From Bacteroidaceae bacterium (GTDB lineage: Bacteria > Bacteroidota > Bacteroidia > Bacteroidales > Bacteroidaceae): a stretch of DNA of 35,643 bases. The notes beneath the pieces were generated by a model. That model saw nothing but the letters and a program-made list of their open reading frames with translations. It had not been told where the DNA came from and did no database searches. The stretch is taken from the NCBI GenBank assembly GCA_017448965.1, contig JAFSKK010000051.1, positions 1 through 35,643 of the forward strand, written 5' to 3'. Both the position numbers and the translations under genes were made by a program. Positions 14,747-24,500 of the stretch are shown here, piece after piece (the first letter of the stretch is position 1; every line of letters begins with the position of its first letter).

Positions 14747-16687
14747 TTACCATGAACCACCACCGCCTCCTCCTCCGCCACCGCCAGAGAAGCCACCACC
14801 ACCGCCACTGCTACCGCTGCTGGAACTGTCGTGGCTAACAATGTTGATGGCACTTTTCGTCGAGGAGAAAAGGTTGTCGGTCATGTGAGAACGAAACGCA
14901 TCGCCATAGAGAGGCGTTACAGTCTTGTACCAGTCGGGCTGCTGCACCTCTATGTTCTTAAAGAGTTTGGTCCATTTGTTGCTGAGTCCAAACACCATCG
15001 CATAAGGGAGCACCTTGTAGAAATAAGCAGGGTCATCTTTCTGCAACGATTCAAGACGTGATTTCTCCGCAGTTTGTATAAACTCCCTGAAGCCCAACAA
15101 ACGTCCACTCATCTGTACGCGGTAGTCGGTGTCCACATTGAAACGCCCGATGAACTCGCCCAATATGAAGCACACCACAAAGAAGATGATTGACTCCACC
15201 TCACCCATGGGGGCACCGTATGCACAAAATTCCCCTACATAAAACCAGCACAACAGCCACATCACCAAAGCCTTCCCGATGAAGATAAGCGTTCGTTTCC
15301 ACTTACTTCCAAAAAGGTCTTTGTCGCTATTGTACAACCGCAAAAAGGCTCCTAGCCCAAAAGGAAGCATCCATACAAGCAGAGCCAAAAACCACTCGTC
15401 CACATCAAAAGTCTCTATCACAGAGTTGGTACCAAACACGCAGGTGGTGGAAAGAATCAACAAGAAATACAGAAAGACTGGCGCCTCATAGGAGGAAAGG
15501 GACCTGTCACCCTTGAAGTTCTTTTTCAGTTCCGCCTTAAATTTATCTACATCAGACGGATTTTCCGCCATGTGACTCAAATTGGCTGTCTGATTGCCCC
15601 TGAAAAGGAGCTTCATCATCTGCTTTTGGTACTCGGGGGCCTCATTAGGCATTTCTTTCAGCTTCGTCAAGACAACCTCCGTCCTTTTCAGAATGGAACC
15701 TTTCTCCTTTTCCTCAATGCTGATGTATCCCTGTCCTGCCAACCAAGGAATCATCGAGGCCATATCCACCGTGTCCACACTGTCGTCAATGATTGTACCG
15801 ACCTCCGCACTGCTAATACCATTAGGAGGATAGAACTCTATCACCTTGACCGGCTTCTTCCTGTTTGTCTTGAATAGGTAATAAACAATTAGCAAAATCA
15901 GCATGACGGAAAGACCAACGCTTATATAATGAAGCACATAGTTGACGGACAAGACATCTTCATAATAACCTTCAGGCAGTTGCGCATAGAGGGTAATACC
16001 ATGATTAGGCGGAATGTTCTGCGCTTTACCTGTAATGATATTGCGGCTGGTCCTGACGGTCAAGCCTTCCACCGTGTTTCTTGTATTGCCATAAGCACCG
16101 CTATATACCTCCAAACGATTCTGAATGTCGTCAGGCAGCGGCTTCTCAAACTCAATCTTGAAACTGAAGTTCTTGATTTCCTCACCAAAATCGGTGCCCA
16201 AAATCGTGTGGAAAATATAGTCGTAGTTGGGACGGCGGTCTTCACGATATATGTATCTGTAACGAATCACATACCGCTGCGCACCCGTCACCTCACGCCA
16301 TTCACTACCAATGCGGATAACACAATGATCATCATCACTGTCCTCCGTCGTATAACCCCCACCTTCCACTTGGATGTCCTCCACATCACTTCTGTATTTG
16401 AACATTCTCCAATCCTGCACCACTTGACCCTGGTTCACCTCTGGTTCCCGGCCTTCATCCCGAGACACATCGTGCCTTAACGAGAATGTAAGCGGAATGT
16501 AGCGGTAGATACCGTGACGAGGTTCTTCGAAAAACACATCGATAACCTCGGTCACGTCCCACACATTGTCTTTGTGCACAGTTGCTTCAATATGGTAATT
16601 CTGGTAGTAGAAGCCACCTCTGTCCGCCCTTGCTGCCAACGTAACGACAAAAAGCACGAACATCCATACAAACCTGATTTTTCTCAT
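14747..16687 (-). CDS. DUF2207-family membrane protein with Gly-rich tail
   Basis: A 646-aa protein with a signal peptide (1-22, ending ARA). An extracytoplasmic beta-rich domain (about 23-245) contains FFEEPRHGIYRYIPL, the mark of DUF2207. A membrane helix at about 250-272 is followed by a cytoplasmic part and further helices near 400-500. The protein ends in SSGSSGGGGGFSGGGGGGGGGGSW; such terminal glycine runs are typical of DUF2207 proteins. It begins only 4 bases after the lemA stop, and LemA-DUF2207 gene pairs are common across bacteria, so the two probably act together in the envelope. The biochemical role is unknown. Confidence 0.88.
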   Translation of the reverse strand: MRKIRFVWMFVLFVVTLAARADRGGFYYQNYHIEATVHKDNVWDVTEVIDVFFEEPRHGIYRYIPLTFSLRHDVSRDEGREPEVNQGQVVQDWRMFKYRSDVEDIQVEGGGYTTEDSDDDHCVIRIGSEWREVTGAQRYVIRYRYIYREDRRPNYDYIFHTILGTDFGEEIKNFSFKIEFEKPLPDDIQNRLEVYSGAYGNTRNTVEGLTVRTSRNIITGKAQNIPPNHGITLYAQLPEGYYEDVLSVNYVLHYISVGLSVMLILLIVYYLFKTNRKKPVKVIEFYPPNGISSAEVGTIIDDSVDTVDMASMIPWLAGQGYISIEEKEKGSILKRTEVVLTKLKEMPNEAPEYQKQMMKLLFRGNQTANLSHMAENPSDVDKFKAELKKNFKGDRSLSSYEAPVFLYFLLILSTTCVFGTNSVIETFDVDEWFLALLVWMLPFGLGAFLRLYNSDKDLFGSKWKRTLIFIGKALVMWLLCWFYVGEFCAYGAPMGEVESIIFFVVCFILGEFIGRFNVDTDYRVQMSGRLLGFREFIQTAEKSRLESLQKDDPAYFYKVLPYAMVFGLSNKWTKLFKNIEVQQPDWYKTVTPLYGDAFRSHMTDNLFSSTKSAINIVSHDSSSSGSSGGGGGFSGGGGGGGGGGSW

Positions 16688-16691
16688 GTCT

Positions 16692-17246
16692 CTATAATTT
16701 CACATCCACAACCTGACGTTCCTTGTCACTTTCCACAGAATACATAGGCATCTCTTTGAAACCAAAGATACCAGCAACAAGATTGAGAGGGAACATTTGA
16801 CATTTATTGTTGTACTCTCTCACACTACCATTATAATAGCGGCGAGAGAACGCAATCTCTTCTTCCATCTTGGATAGCCTTTCCTGCAAATCCAAGAAGT
16901 TGGTATTAGCCTTCAGGTCGGGATATTTCTCAACAACCACCAGCAAAGACTGGAGCGCATCGCCTATTTTCATTTCATTATTAATGGCAGTATCCAAACC
17001 CGCCTTTTGCGATTCGGCACGCATCTGTGTTACTTGCTCCAGCGTTTCGGTCTCATGTTTAGCATAACCTTTGACCACATCCACCAAGTTAGGAATCAGG
17101 TCGTAGCGCTTTTTCAGATAAACATCCATCGTGGAAAAAGCCTCTTTCACTTTATTCCGAAGTTGTACAAGAGCATTGTAGGTTATCCAGACAAACACAA
17201 CAACGATGATGGCGGCACCAATGCACAATAGGAAAATCATATTCAT
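16692..17246 (-). CDS. lemA: LemA-family protein
   Basis: A 184-aa membrane protein with one N-terminal helix (about 3-25) and a long helical bundle outside. Family signatures include NALVQLRNKVKEAFSTMDVYLKKRYDLIPNLV, LDLQERLSKMEEEIAFSRRYYN and the closing VAGIFGFKEMPMY. LemA proteins are envelope proteins of uncertain function. It is cotranscribed with the DUF2207 gene (gap 4 bases) and lies 13 bases after ispG. Confidence 0.95.
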   Translation of the reverse strand: MNMIFLLCIGAAIIVVVFVWITYNALVQLRNKVKEAFSTMDVYLKKRYDLIPNLVDVVKGYAKHETETLEQVTQMRAESQKAGLDTAINNEMKIGDALQSLLVVVEKYPDLKANTNFLDLQERLSKMEEEIAFSRRYYNGSVREYNNKCQMFPLNLVAGIFGFKEMPMYSVESDKERQVVDVKL

Positions 17247-17259
17247 AACTTCAAACTCT

Positions 17260-18660
17260 TTAAGTATTCAAATCTTGTTCTATGAACTGCATTAAACGCT
17301 CCACGGCATCAGCCTCAGGGATGTTCTTCTCAATGCATACCTTTTGCTTGTAGAGCGACACTTTCCCCACACCGGCACCTACATAACCATAGTCAGCATC
17401 AGCCATCTCACCAGGACCATTCACAATGCAGCCCATGATGCCTATCTTTAGTGTGGCAAAACGTTTATCGGTAACGGCACGTTGACTCACGGCAGCGCGT
17501 ATCTTTGCGATGGTCTCTTCCAAGTTATAGAGAGTGCGCCCACATCCCGGACAACTGATGTACTCCGTCTTCGTGAACTTAATGCGCGCAGCCTGTAGAA
17601 TACCATCAGCCAACTCCTTAAGTTTTTCTTCGGTGAAACCGTCATTTCTTATCACAAGACGATGCGCCAATTGGTCAATGAGAAGGGCGCCAACAGTCAT
17701 GGCTGCTTTCAGTTGCAAATCTTCCCAATTCTTCTCACGAAACTCCACCACGACAGTATCATCTGTAATCGCTGCTTTCGCCTGCATTCTCAACTGCGCA
17801 CATTCTTCGATGGAATCAACCAATTTTCGTGCAACAGGTATCTCTCGTTCCGGAGCCTCTGACAACGAGACACGGATGGTATCGCCAATGCCTTCACACA
17901 GCAAAGCACCGATTCCAACGGCACTCTTGACACGACCATCTTCCCCTTCACCTGCTTCAGTTACACCCAAATGCAATGGGAATGCCATACCCTCCTTCTC
18001 CATCTGAGCCACTAACAGTCGCACCGTGCGTACCATCACCACCGTATTACTTGCTTTGATGGATATGACAACATCTGAGAAATTCTCACGCACACAGATA
18101 CGCAGAAACTCCATACACGACTCAACCATGCCTTCGGGAGTATCACCATAGCGTGACATAATGCGGTCACTCAAAGAACCATGATTCACACCAATACGAA
18201 TGGCAGTGTGATGTTCCTTGCAAATGTTCAAGAAAGGCACAAACCGTTCATCAATTTTCTTGATTTCATCGGCATATTCTGCATCTGTATAATCCAGCTT
18301 CTTGAAGGTTCTTGCAGGATCAACATAATTACCAGGATTGATGCGCACCTTCTCACAGATAGTGGCAGCAGTGTCGGCAACTGCCGCATTAAAATGGACA
18401 TCAGCCACTAAGGGAACAGTATAACCATCAGCACGCAACGCATCACTGATTTTCTGCATATTAAGTGCCTCACGTTGCCCTTGTGTCGTAAAACGGACGA
18501 TCTCACCGCCTGCATCAACAATGCGCTTCGCTTGTGCCACCGATCCCTCCGTATCCATCGTGGAGGTATTAGCCATCGACTGAACATGAATGGGATAGTT
18601 ACTGCCAATCAGCACACCACCCACATTCACACTTGTCGTCTTTCTTCTTTGATAACTCAT
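17260..18660 (-). CDS. ispG: 4-hydroxy-3-methylbut-2-enyl diphosphate synthase, shortened plant-type form
   Basis: Converts methylerythritol cyclodiphosphate to HMBPP in the isoprenoid (MEP) pathway, using a 4Fe-4S cluster. The N-terminal TIM barrel is complete (PIHVQSMANTSTMDTEG, ADVHFN, EKVRINPGNY, GVNHGSLSDR, VVISIKASNTVVMV). So is the C-terminal cluster domain (YISCPGCGRTLYNLEE, IGIMGCIVNGPGEMADADYGYVG). The linking region resembles the large plant/Bacteroidota class, in which an extra A* domain separates the two. Here only about 80 residues remain between the barrel end (VARKLVDSIEE) and the cluster domain. The total is 466 aa, against roughly 370 in E. coli and about 600 in related large forms. 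The retained end of A* is recognisable (NWEDLQLKAAMTVGALL). Confidence 0.95.
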   Translation of the reverse strand: MSYQRRKTTSVNVGGVLIGSNYPIHVQSMANTSTMDTEGSVAQAKRIVDAGGEIVRFTTQGQREALNMQKISDALRADGYTVPLVADVHFNAAVADTAATICEKVRINPGNYVDPARTFKKLDYTDAEYADEIKKIDERFVPFLNICKEHHTAIRIGVNHGSLSDRIMSRYGDTPEGMVESCMEFLRICVRENFSDVVISIKASNTVVMVRTVRLLVAQMEKEGMAFPLHLGVTEAGEGEDGRVKSAVGIGALLCEGIGDTIRVSLSEAPEREIPVARKLVDSIEECAQLRMQAKAAITDDTVVVEFREKNWEDLQLKAAMTVGALLIDQLAHRLVIRNDGFTEEKLKELADGILQAARIKFTKTEYISCPGCGRTLYNLEETIAKIRAAVSQRAVTDKRFATLKIGIMGCIVNGPGEMADADYGYVGAGVGKVSLYKQKVCIEKNIPEADAVERLMQFIEQDLNT

Positions 18661-18685
18661 ATAAAGTCAGAGAATGAATGAAAAA

Positions 18686-19195
18686 TCAATTGCATTTGTA
18701 GGCAAACTTTACTTCTTTCAAGTCAGCGTTTGCCTTTTCTATCTTCTGACGAAGACTATTTTTGTAAGCAGCAAACTTCTCTGCCAAAACGTCATCGGAA
18801 AGTGCCAACATCTGAACGGCCAGAATGCCTGCATTAAGCGCTCCATTGATGGCAACAGTTGCCACAGGAATACCTGGAGGCATCTGCAACATAGAATAAA
18901 CAGCATCGATTCCATCGAGCACACTGCCTTTCACTGGCACACCGATTACTGGCAACGTTGTGCTTGCTGCAATCACACCGGGCAATGCTGCCGCCATGCC
19001 GGCACCGGCAATAATCACCTTGATACCACGTTCCTTTGCCCCTTTGGCAAAAGCTTCCACCGCATCGGGAGTACGATGGGCAGACAGCGCGTTAATTTCA
19101 AACGGAATCTCCATTTCATCGAAGAACTTGGCAGCCTTTTCCATAACAGGAAGGTCTGACGTGCTGCCCATAATAATTGACACAACTGGTTTCAT
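18686..19195 (-). CDS. purE: N5-carboxyaminoimidazole ribonucleotide mutase
   Basis: Class I PurE, purine synthesis: moves the carboxyl group of N5-CAIR to give CAIR. At 169 aa it is of normal length. Motifs are IIMGSTSDLPVM (Asp14), the catalytic SAHRTPD (His40), GAGMAAALPGVIAA and LPVIGVPVKGSVLDGIDAVYSMLQMPPGIPVATVAI. It lies 25 bases upstream of ispG and 18 downstream of the PAP2-like gene within the minus-strand train. Confidence 0.97.
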   Translation of the reverse strand: MKPVVSIIMGSTSDLPVMEKAAKFFDEMEIPFEINALSAHRTPDAVEAFAKGAKERGIKVIIAGAGMAAALPGVIAASTTLPVIGVPVKGSVLDGIDAVYSMLQMPPGIPVATVAINGALNAGILAVQMLALSDDVLAEKFAAYKNSLRQKIEKANADLKEVKFAYKCN

Positions 19196-19213
19196 ATTCT
19201 ATTCTTTTTAATG

Positions 19214-19837
19214 TTACATCCAACCAATCAATATAAACGTCATCGTACAGATATACCCAATGCCAAAACCCACCAACACTTGCGCCAAGCTATGCTGTCG
19301 CAAGATAATACGGCTAGTGCCCAAAGCACCAGACAGCAGCAGCAAAGCACAGAAAGGCCACATCGGATTATAAAAGAACAAGACACTAAACGCATTGAGC
19401 GCTCCCACCAGACCTCCCATACCAACCATGTGAGTGCTGACCTTCCACCACGCATTGACCGTGATACAAATGATTTGGCATATCAAAGCAGACATTACTA
19501 CACCACGAAAAAACATGGCCATATTCATTTTCGTCATGATCACCAAGCAAGTAGCATAACTAAGTAACGCTACGACATAAGGCATGTGGCGGTGCTCACG
19601 GTGGCTCAATTCAAGACGAGTCCATTTTTTAAACATACGAAAAGTCGTAATACCCAACGTGGGTACAAAAACCGTAAAGAAGTAGACCAGCGCAATGACG
19701 AACAATTTATACCCCCATGGCAACATCTTCAGATAACTGAACAGAAACAAACCGAAGAACACCCACAACGGAGCGTACAACGGCATGAAAAGCGAAGAAA
19801 GCACCTTCGCTATATTAATCAATGTTCTGTTTCTCAT
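19214..19837 (-). CDS. PAP2-like polytopic membrane protein
   Basis: A 207-aa membrane protein with about five or six helices. The C-terminal part resembles PAP2 lipid phosphatases: STHMVGMGG stands where the SGH motif is expected (His before a glycine-rich helix), and GTSRIILRQHSLAQVLVGFGIG fits the third motif SRx5Hxxx(D/Q)V with an Arg and the nucleophilic His. The first PAP2 motif (KxxxxxxRP) is not clear; SHREHRHMPY may be a divergent form. It probably acts on a lipid or prenyl phosphate, but loss of activity is possible. It lies between rpoN (78-base gap) and purE (18-base gap). Confidence 0.75.
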   Translation of the reverse strand: MRNRTLINIAKVLSSLFMPLYAPLWVFFGLFLFSYLKMLPWGYKLFVIALVYFFTVFVPTLGITTFRMFKKWTRLELSHREHRHMPYVVALLSYATCLVIMTKMNMAMFFRGVVMSALICQIICITVNAWWKVSTHMVGMGGLVGALNAFSVLFFYNPMWPFCALLLLSGALGTSRIILRQHSLAQVLVGFGIGYICTMTFILIGWM

Positions 19838-19915
19838 TCTCTTATCTTTTATACAACGAGTCTCGACTCATTAACGACAGAAGCACATCCACGTCTATGG
19901 TCTCAACCTTTCTTT

Positions 19916-21430
19916 CTATCCACGACGGTTTCCCACGGGAGGAATTCCCATCTCGGCACGATATTTTGCCACCGTGCGGCGAGCCAATGCAACCCCTTTC
20001 TTCCTCATCAGTTCCACTATTTTATCATCAGGATAGGGAGCCTTTTTATCCTCACCATCGATGATCTCCCTAATAAGTCCCTTCACCACTCGCCCATCTA
20101 TTTCCTCTCCCTCTGAATTCTTACGGGTCAACTTGAAGAAGTCCGAAAGAGGATAGATACGTCCATCCAGAAGCACACACTTTGAATTGCATACACGTGA
20201 AACGGTTGACACATCATAACCCGACAACTTTGCCACATCCTCCAACACCAAGCGCACCTTGTCATCTTCTTCTTTCGTCAGAAAAAACGTACGTTGCAAT
20301 GTGATGATAGCCTTCATGGTTTCATAAAGAGTACGTCGACGGCGTTTCACAGACTCAATGAACATTTGAGCTGCCTCTATCTTCTGGCGCGTATAAAGCA
20401 TCCCCTCTTTCTCTCCACGTGTAAGTTTCGATGGATTCGCCTGATATGTTTTCAATTGTCCGATGTAATCACGGCTCACATGCAAGCGTGGAACCTCACC
20501 ACCATTCAACCTCATCTCGATATTACCTTCCGGGTCTGTTTCCACGATGAAATCGGGAATTTGTGTTTGGACGCGGTCGCTAGTAGCCTCACCTAACGCA
20601 AAACCTGGATAAACATTCAGTTTCTTGATATCCTCGAAAAGCGCATCCACCTGCAAACCAGACAACCCCATCTTATTCTTCAGACGTTCCTTGTTTTTGT
20701 TGATGAACAAATCGTAATGATCGGCAATAAGTTTACGTTCCAAGCGCAGCATCTTCTCTTTCAACTCCGAAACAGGATTCTCTTCATTATTCAGTATTCG
20801 ATCAATCTGCAACAACAAACACTCTTGCGTGGAACGTGCACCAATACCAGCTGGATCAAAACTCTGAAGAATCTTCAACACCCTCTCCACTTCCGCTTCC
20901 GACACATCAAGATATTCCTTGAACGACAATTCATCAGCAATAGTCGGTATCGGCCGATCAATAAAGCCACGGTTGTCCAGCGAACCAATCAAATAGGTCA
21001 AAATCTTTTTCTCGTCTTCGCTCAGATTGTAATTCATCATCTGAGCTTCCAGATAATCGATAAAGGAACCGCTATCGCCCAAAGGCAATTCATTGCGTTC
21101 CTCACGTCCCCCTCCCGCAACATACACAGGCAAATCGTCTTCTGCATATTTTGACAAGTCCTCCGCACTTTCTCCATCTGAATCGCTAAAGGGATCCAGC
21201 CCCGTATCGTTTATGTCCGTTTCTCCAACAGAATCGCCATTTTCGTCGTCCACACGTTCATTAGGGGCACCTTCTTCCAGAGCTGGATTATCCAGAACCT
21301 CTTTTTTCACACGCTGTTCAAACTCCGCAATAGGCATCTCCAGCAACCGCACAAGTTGAAGTTGCTGTTGGGAAAGACGGAGTTGTTGCTCTGCCCGCTG
21401 CGTCTGTGTCTGAGACAACGACTGTGGCAT
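19916..21430 (-). CDS. rpoN: RNA polymerase sigma-54 factor
   Basis: Alternative sigma factor that needs enhancer-binding ATPases. Region I is the Gln/Leu-rich start (SLSQTQTQRAEQQLRLSQQQLQLVRLLEMP, then ALEEG). An acidic region II follows (about 55-115), then the core-binding domain and the C-terminal DNA-binding part with the RpoN box ARRTVAKYRAEMGIPP. The reading frame could open at 21481, but a -7 element (21449-21456) lies inside that extension and the conserved N-terminus begins MPQSLSQ. I therefore place the start at ATG 21430, giving 504 aa. It is the first gene of the minus-strand train and is divergent from dnaE. Confidence 0.95.
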   Translation of the reverse strand: MPQSLSQTQTQRAEQQLRLSQQQLQLVRLLEMPIAEFEQRVKKEVLDNPALEEGAPNERVDDENGDSVGETDINDTGLDPFSDSDGESAEDLSKYAEDDLPVYVAGGGREERNELPLGDSGSFIDYLEAQMMNYNLSEDEKKILTYLIGSLDNRGFIDRPIPTIADELSFKEYLDVSEAEVERVLKILQSFDPAGIGARSTQECLLLQIDRILNNEENPVSELKEKMLRLERKLIADHYDLFINKNKERLKNKMGLSGLQVDALFEDIKKLNVYPGFALGEATSDRVQTQIPDFIVETDPEGNIEMRLNGGEVPRLHVSRDYIGQLKTYQANPSKLTRGEKEGMLYTRQKIEAAQMFIESVKRRRRTLYETMKAIITLQRTFFLTKEEDDKVRLVLEDVAKLSGYDVSTVSRVCNSKCVLLDGRIYPLSDFFKLTRKNSEGEEIDGRVVKGLIREIIDGEDKKAPYPDDKIVELMRKKGVALARRTVAKYRAEMGIPPVGNRRG

Positions 21431-21448
21431 AGAATCACATTTTTCTTG

Positions 21449-21482
21449 CAAAGTTAGGTAAAAACATAGACAAAACAACAAA
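21449..21482 (-). promoter_or_regulatory. rpoN promoter
   Basis: Minus-strand TTTG (21479-21482), 22 bases, TAACTTTG (21449-21456). The predicted transcript starts about 12 bases before the ATG at 21430, which also argues against the upstream start at 21481. Confidence 0.72.
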
Positions 21483-21500
21483 AGGATAGAAAAAAATGAC

Positions 21501-21508
21501 TATCTTTG
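21501..21508 (+). promoter_or_regulatory. dnaE promoter -7 element
   Basis: TATCTTTG matches TAnnTTTG and lies 17 bases before the dnaE ATG. No clear -33 TTTG is visible on this strand. Confidence 0.6.
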
Positions 21509-21525
21509 CCCCAAAATAAAAAAGC

Positions 21526-24500
21526 ATGGAAGACTTCGTACACTTACACGTACATACTCAATATAGTATCCTTGACGGACAGGCCGCCATTCCCAAACTG
21601 GTGGACAAAGCCATCAAGAATGGCATGCGTGGTATGGCCATCACGGATCACGGCAATATGTTTGGCATCAAGGAATTCTTCAACTATTGCAACAAAGTAA
21701 ACAAGGGGAAACCTGACGGTGAGCAGTTCAAGCCCATTTTCGGATGTGAAGTGTACTGTGCTCGCCGAGACCTCCATTCCAAAGAAAACAATGCCACCGA
21801 CAAAAGCGGATGGCACCTTATCTTATTGGCCAAGAACGAAGTGGGATACCATAATCTGGTGAAAATCGTGAGTGAGGCATGGGTTGACGGCTATTATCAC
21901 CGTCCTCGTACCGACCACAAATCCATAGAGAAACATCACGAGGGACTAATCGCCTCCTCAGCATGCTTGGCAGGAGAGATTCCACGCTACGTAATGCGTG
22001 GACAAATGGAAGAGGCTGAAAAATCCGTTCAATGGTTCAAGAATCTTTTTGGCGACGACTTTTACATCGAACTGATGCGGCATGAGGTGAAAGACCCAAT
22101 GCAAAAAGCTAACAGGGAGACCTATAAAGAACAGAAAGCCATTGAACCTGCGCTGATTGAACTCGCCAGAAAGTATGACGTCAAGCTCATTTGCACCAAC
22201 GACTCCCACTTTGTCGACGAAGAGAATGCGGAAGCGCATGACCGATTGCTGTGTCTATCAACGGGCAAGGATTTAGACGACCCCAACCGAATGCTTTACA
22301 GCAAACAAGAGTGGTTCAAGACTCGAGAAGAGATGAATGAGGTGTTCAAGGACATCCCTGAAGCCTTGAGGAACACGACCGAGATACTTGACAAAGTCGA
22401 AACATATAGTATTGACCATCCCCCCATCATGCCATTCTTTGCCATCCCAGAGGACTTTGGAACAGAAGAGGAATGGCGGCAGAGATTCTCTGATGAAGAT
22501 ATTTTCAACGAGTTCACTAGAGACGAAAACGGCAATGTCGTACTTTCGCAGGAAGATGCAGAAAAAAAGATTAAAAAGCTCGGTGGAATCGACAAATTAT
22601 ACCGTATCAAGTTCGAGGCTGATTACCTGAAGAAGATCACTTACGATGGTGCCAAACGACTCTACGGAGACCCCATTCCAGAAAATGTGAAGACGCTGCT
22701 TGACTTCGAGTTGCACGTCATGAAGACGATGGGCTTTCCTGGCTACTTCCTCATCGTGCAAGACTTCATCAATTCCGCCCGCAAGGAACTGGATGTGTGG
22801 GTAGGTCCCGGGCGTGGTTCCGCTGCAGGAAGTGCCGTGGCTTATTGTCTGGGCATCACCAAGATAGACCCCATCAAGTACGACCTTCTGTTTGAGCGTT
22901 TCCTCAATCCCGACCGTATCTCTTTGCCTGATATTGATACAGACTTCGACGATGACGGACGCGGCAAGGTGCTACAATGGGTCACCGAAAAGTATGGGGC
23001 AGAGAAGGTTGCACACATCATCACCTATGGCACGATGGCCACCAAACTTGCCATCAAAGATGTGGCACGTGTACAGAAAGTGCCGCTCCCCGTTGTGAAT
23101 GCCCTCTGCAAAGCCATACCTGATAAACTGCCCAACGGCAAGAAAATGAACTTGGCGAACGCTATCGAATGTGTGCCTGAACTGAAAGATGCCGCCACTT
23201 CGCCCGATCCACTTCTGAGAGACACGATGCGGTTTGCCCAGATGCTGGAAAACAATGTGCGTAACACGGGTGTGCATGCTTGTGGAACCATCATTTGTCG
23301 CGATGCCATCGACGATTGGGTACCTGTAAGCACTGCTGACGACAAAGAAACAGGCGAGAAACTGAGATGCACACAGTACGACGGTCATGTGATAGAAGAG
23401 ACGGGCCTCATCAAGATGGACTTCCTCGGATTGAAAACGCTTTCACAACTGAAAGAAGCTGTTGTCAACATCAAGGAAAGTCTTGGCATCGATGTGGACG
23501 TAGACAAATTCGACATCACTGATCCTGCCACCTATCAACTCTACTGCGACGGACGAACCATCGGCACGTTCCAGTTTGAATCGGCAGGCATGCAGAAATA
23601 TCTACGTGAGCTACAGCCCACGGTGTTCGAAGATCTCATCGCCATGAACGCTCTCTACCGTCCGGGTCCAATGGACTATATCCCCGATTTCATCGATCGA
23701 AAACAGGGAAGAAAGCCCATCGAATATGATATTCCCTGCATGGAGAAATACCTCAAGGACACCTATGGAATCACCGTTTATCAAGAACAGGTGATGCTCC
23801 TATCGCGTCAGTTGGCCGACTTCACCCGAGGTGAAAGCGATGCTTTACGCAAAGCAATGGGTAAGAAGAAGAAGGATATTGTTGATGCGATGAAACCGAA
23901 GTTTATCAAAGGCGGCGAGAAGAATGGCCATGACCCCAAAGTGCTTGACAAGATCTGGAGCGACTGGGAAAAGTTCGCCTCTTATGCCTTCAACAAATCT
24001 CATGCCACATGCTATTCTTGGGTTGCCTATCAAACCGCCTTTATGAAAGCCAACTTCCCGGCACAATTCATGGCGGCCGTGATGAGTCGTTCACTCGATA
24101 ACATCACCGAAATACGCAAATTGATGGATGAATGCAAAGCTATGGGCATCAACACCCTCGGTCCCGATGTCAACGAATCAAGACATAAATTCTCCGTCAA
24201 CTTCGAAGGCGACATCCGCTTTGGTATGGCTGCCGTGAAAGGTGTGGGAGAATCAGCCGTACAAGCCATCATCGAAGAACGAGAAAAGAATGGAGTTTAC
24301 AAGTCCGTCTTCAACTTCTTTGAGCGTGTAAACCTTTCGCAATGCAACAAGAAAAATATTGAAAACTTAGTCATTGCAGGCGCTTTCGACTGTTTCAAGG
24401 ATTGGAAAAGAGAAACATTCTTTGCCCCTGGGCAACGACAAGGAGAAACCTATCTGGATGTGCTGGTGCGCTACGGCAACAACTTCCAGCAAGACAAGTA

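Noticed and set aside
21431-21481. N-terminal extension of RpoN (MLFCLCFYL...)
   Set aside because: It contains the predicted -7 element and is unlike the sigma-54 N-terminus, which begins at MPQSLSQ.
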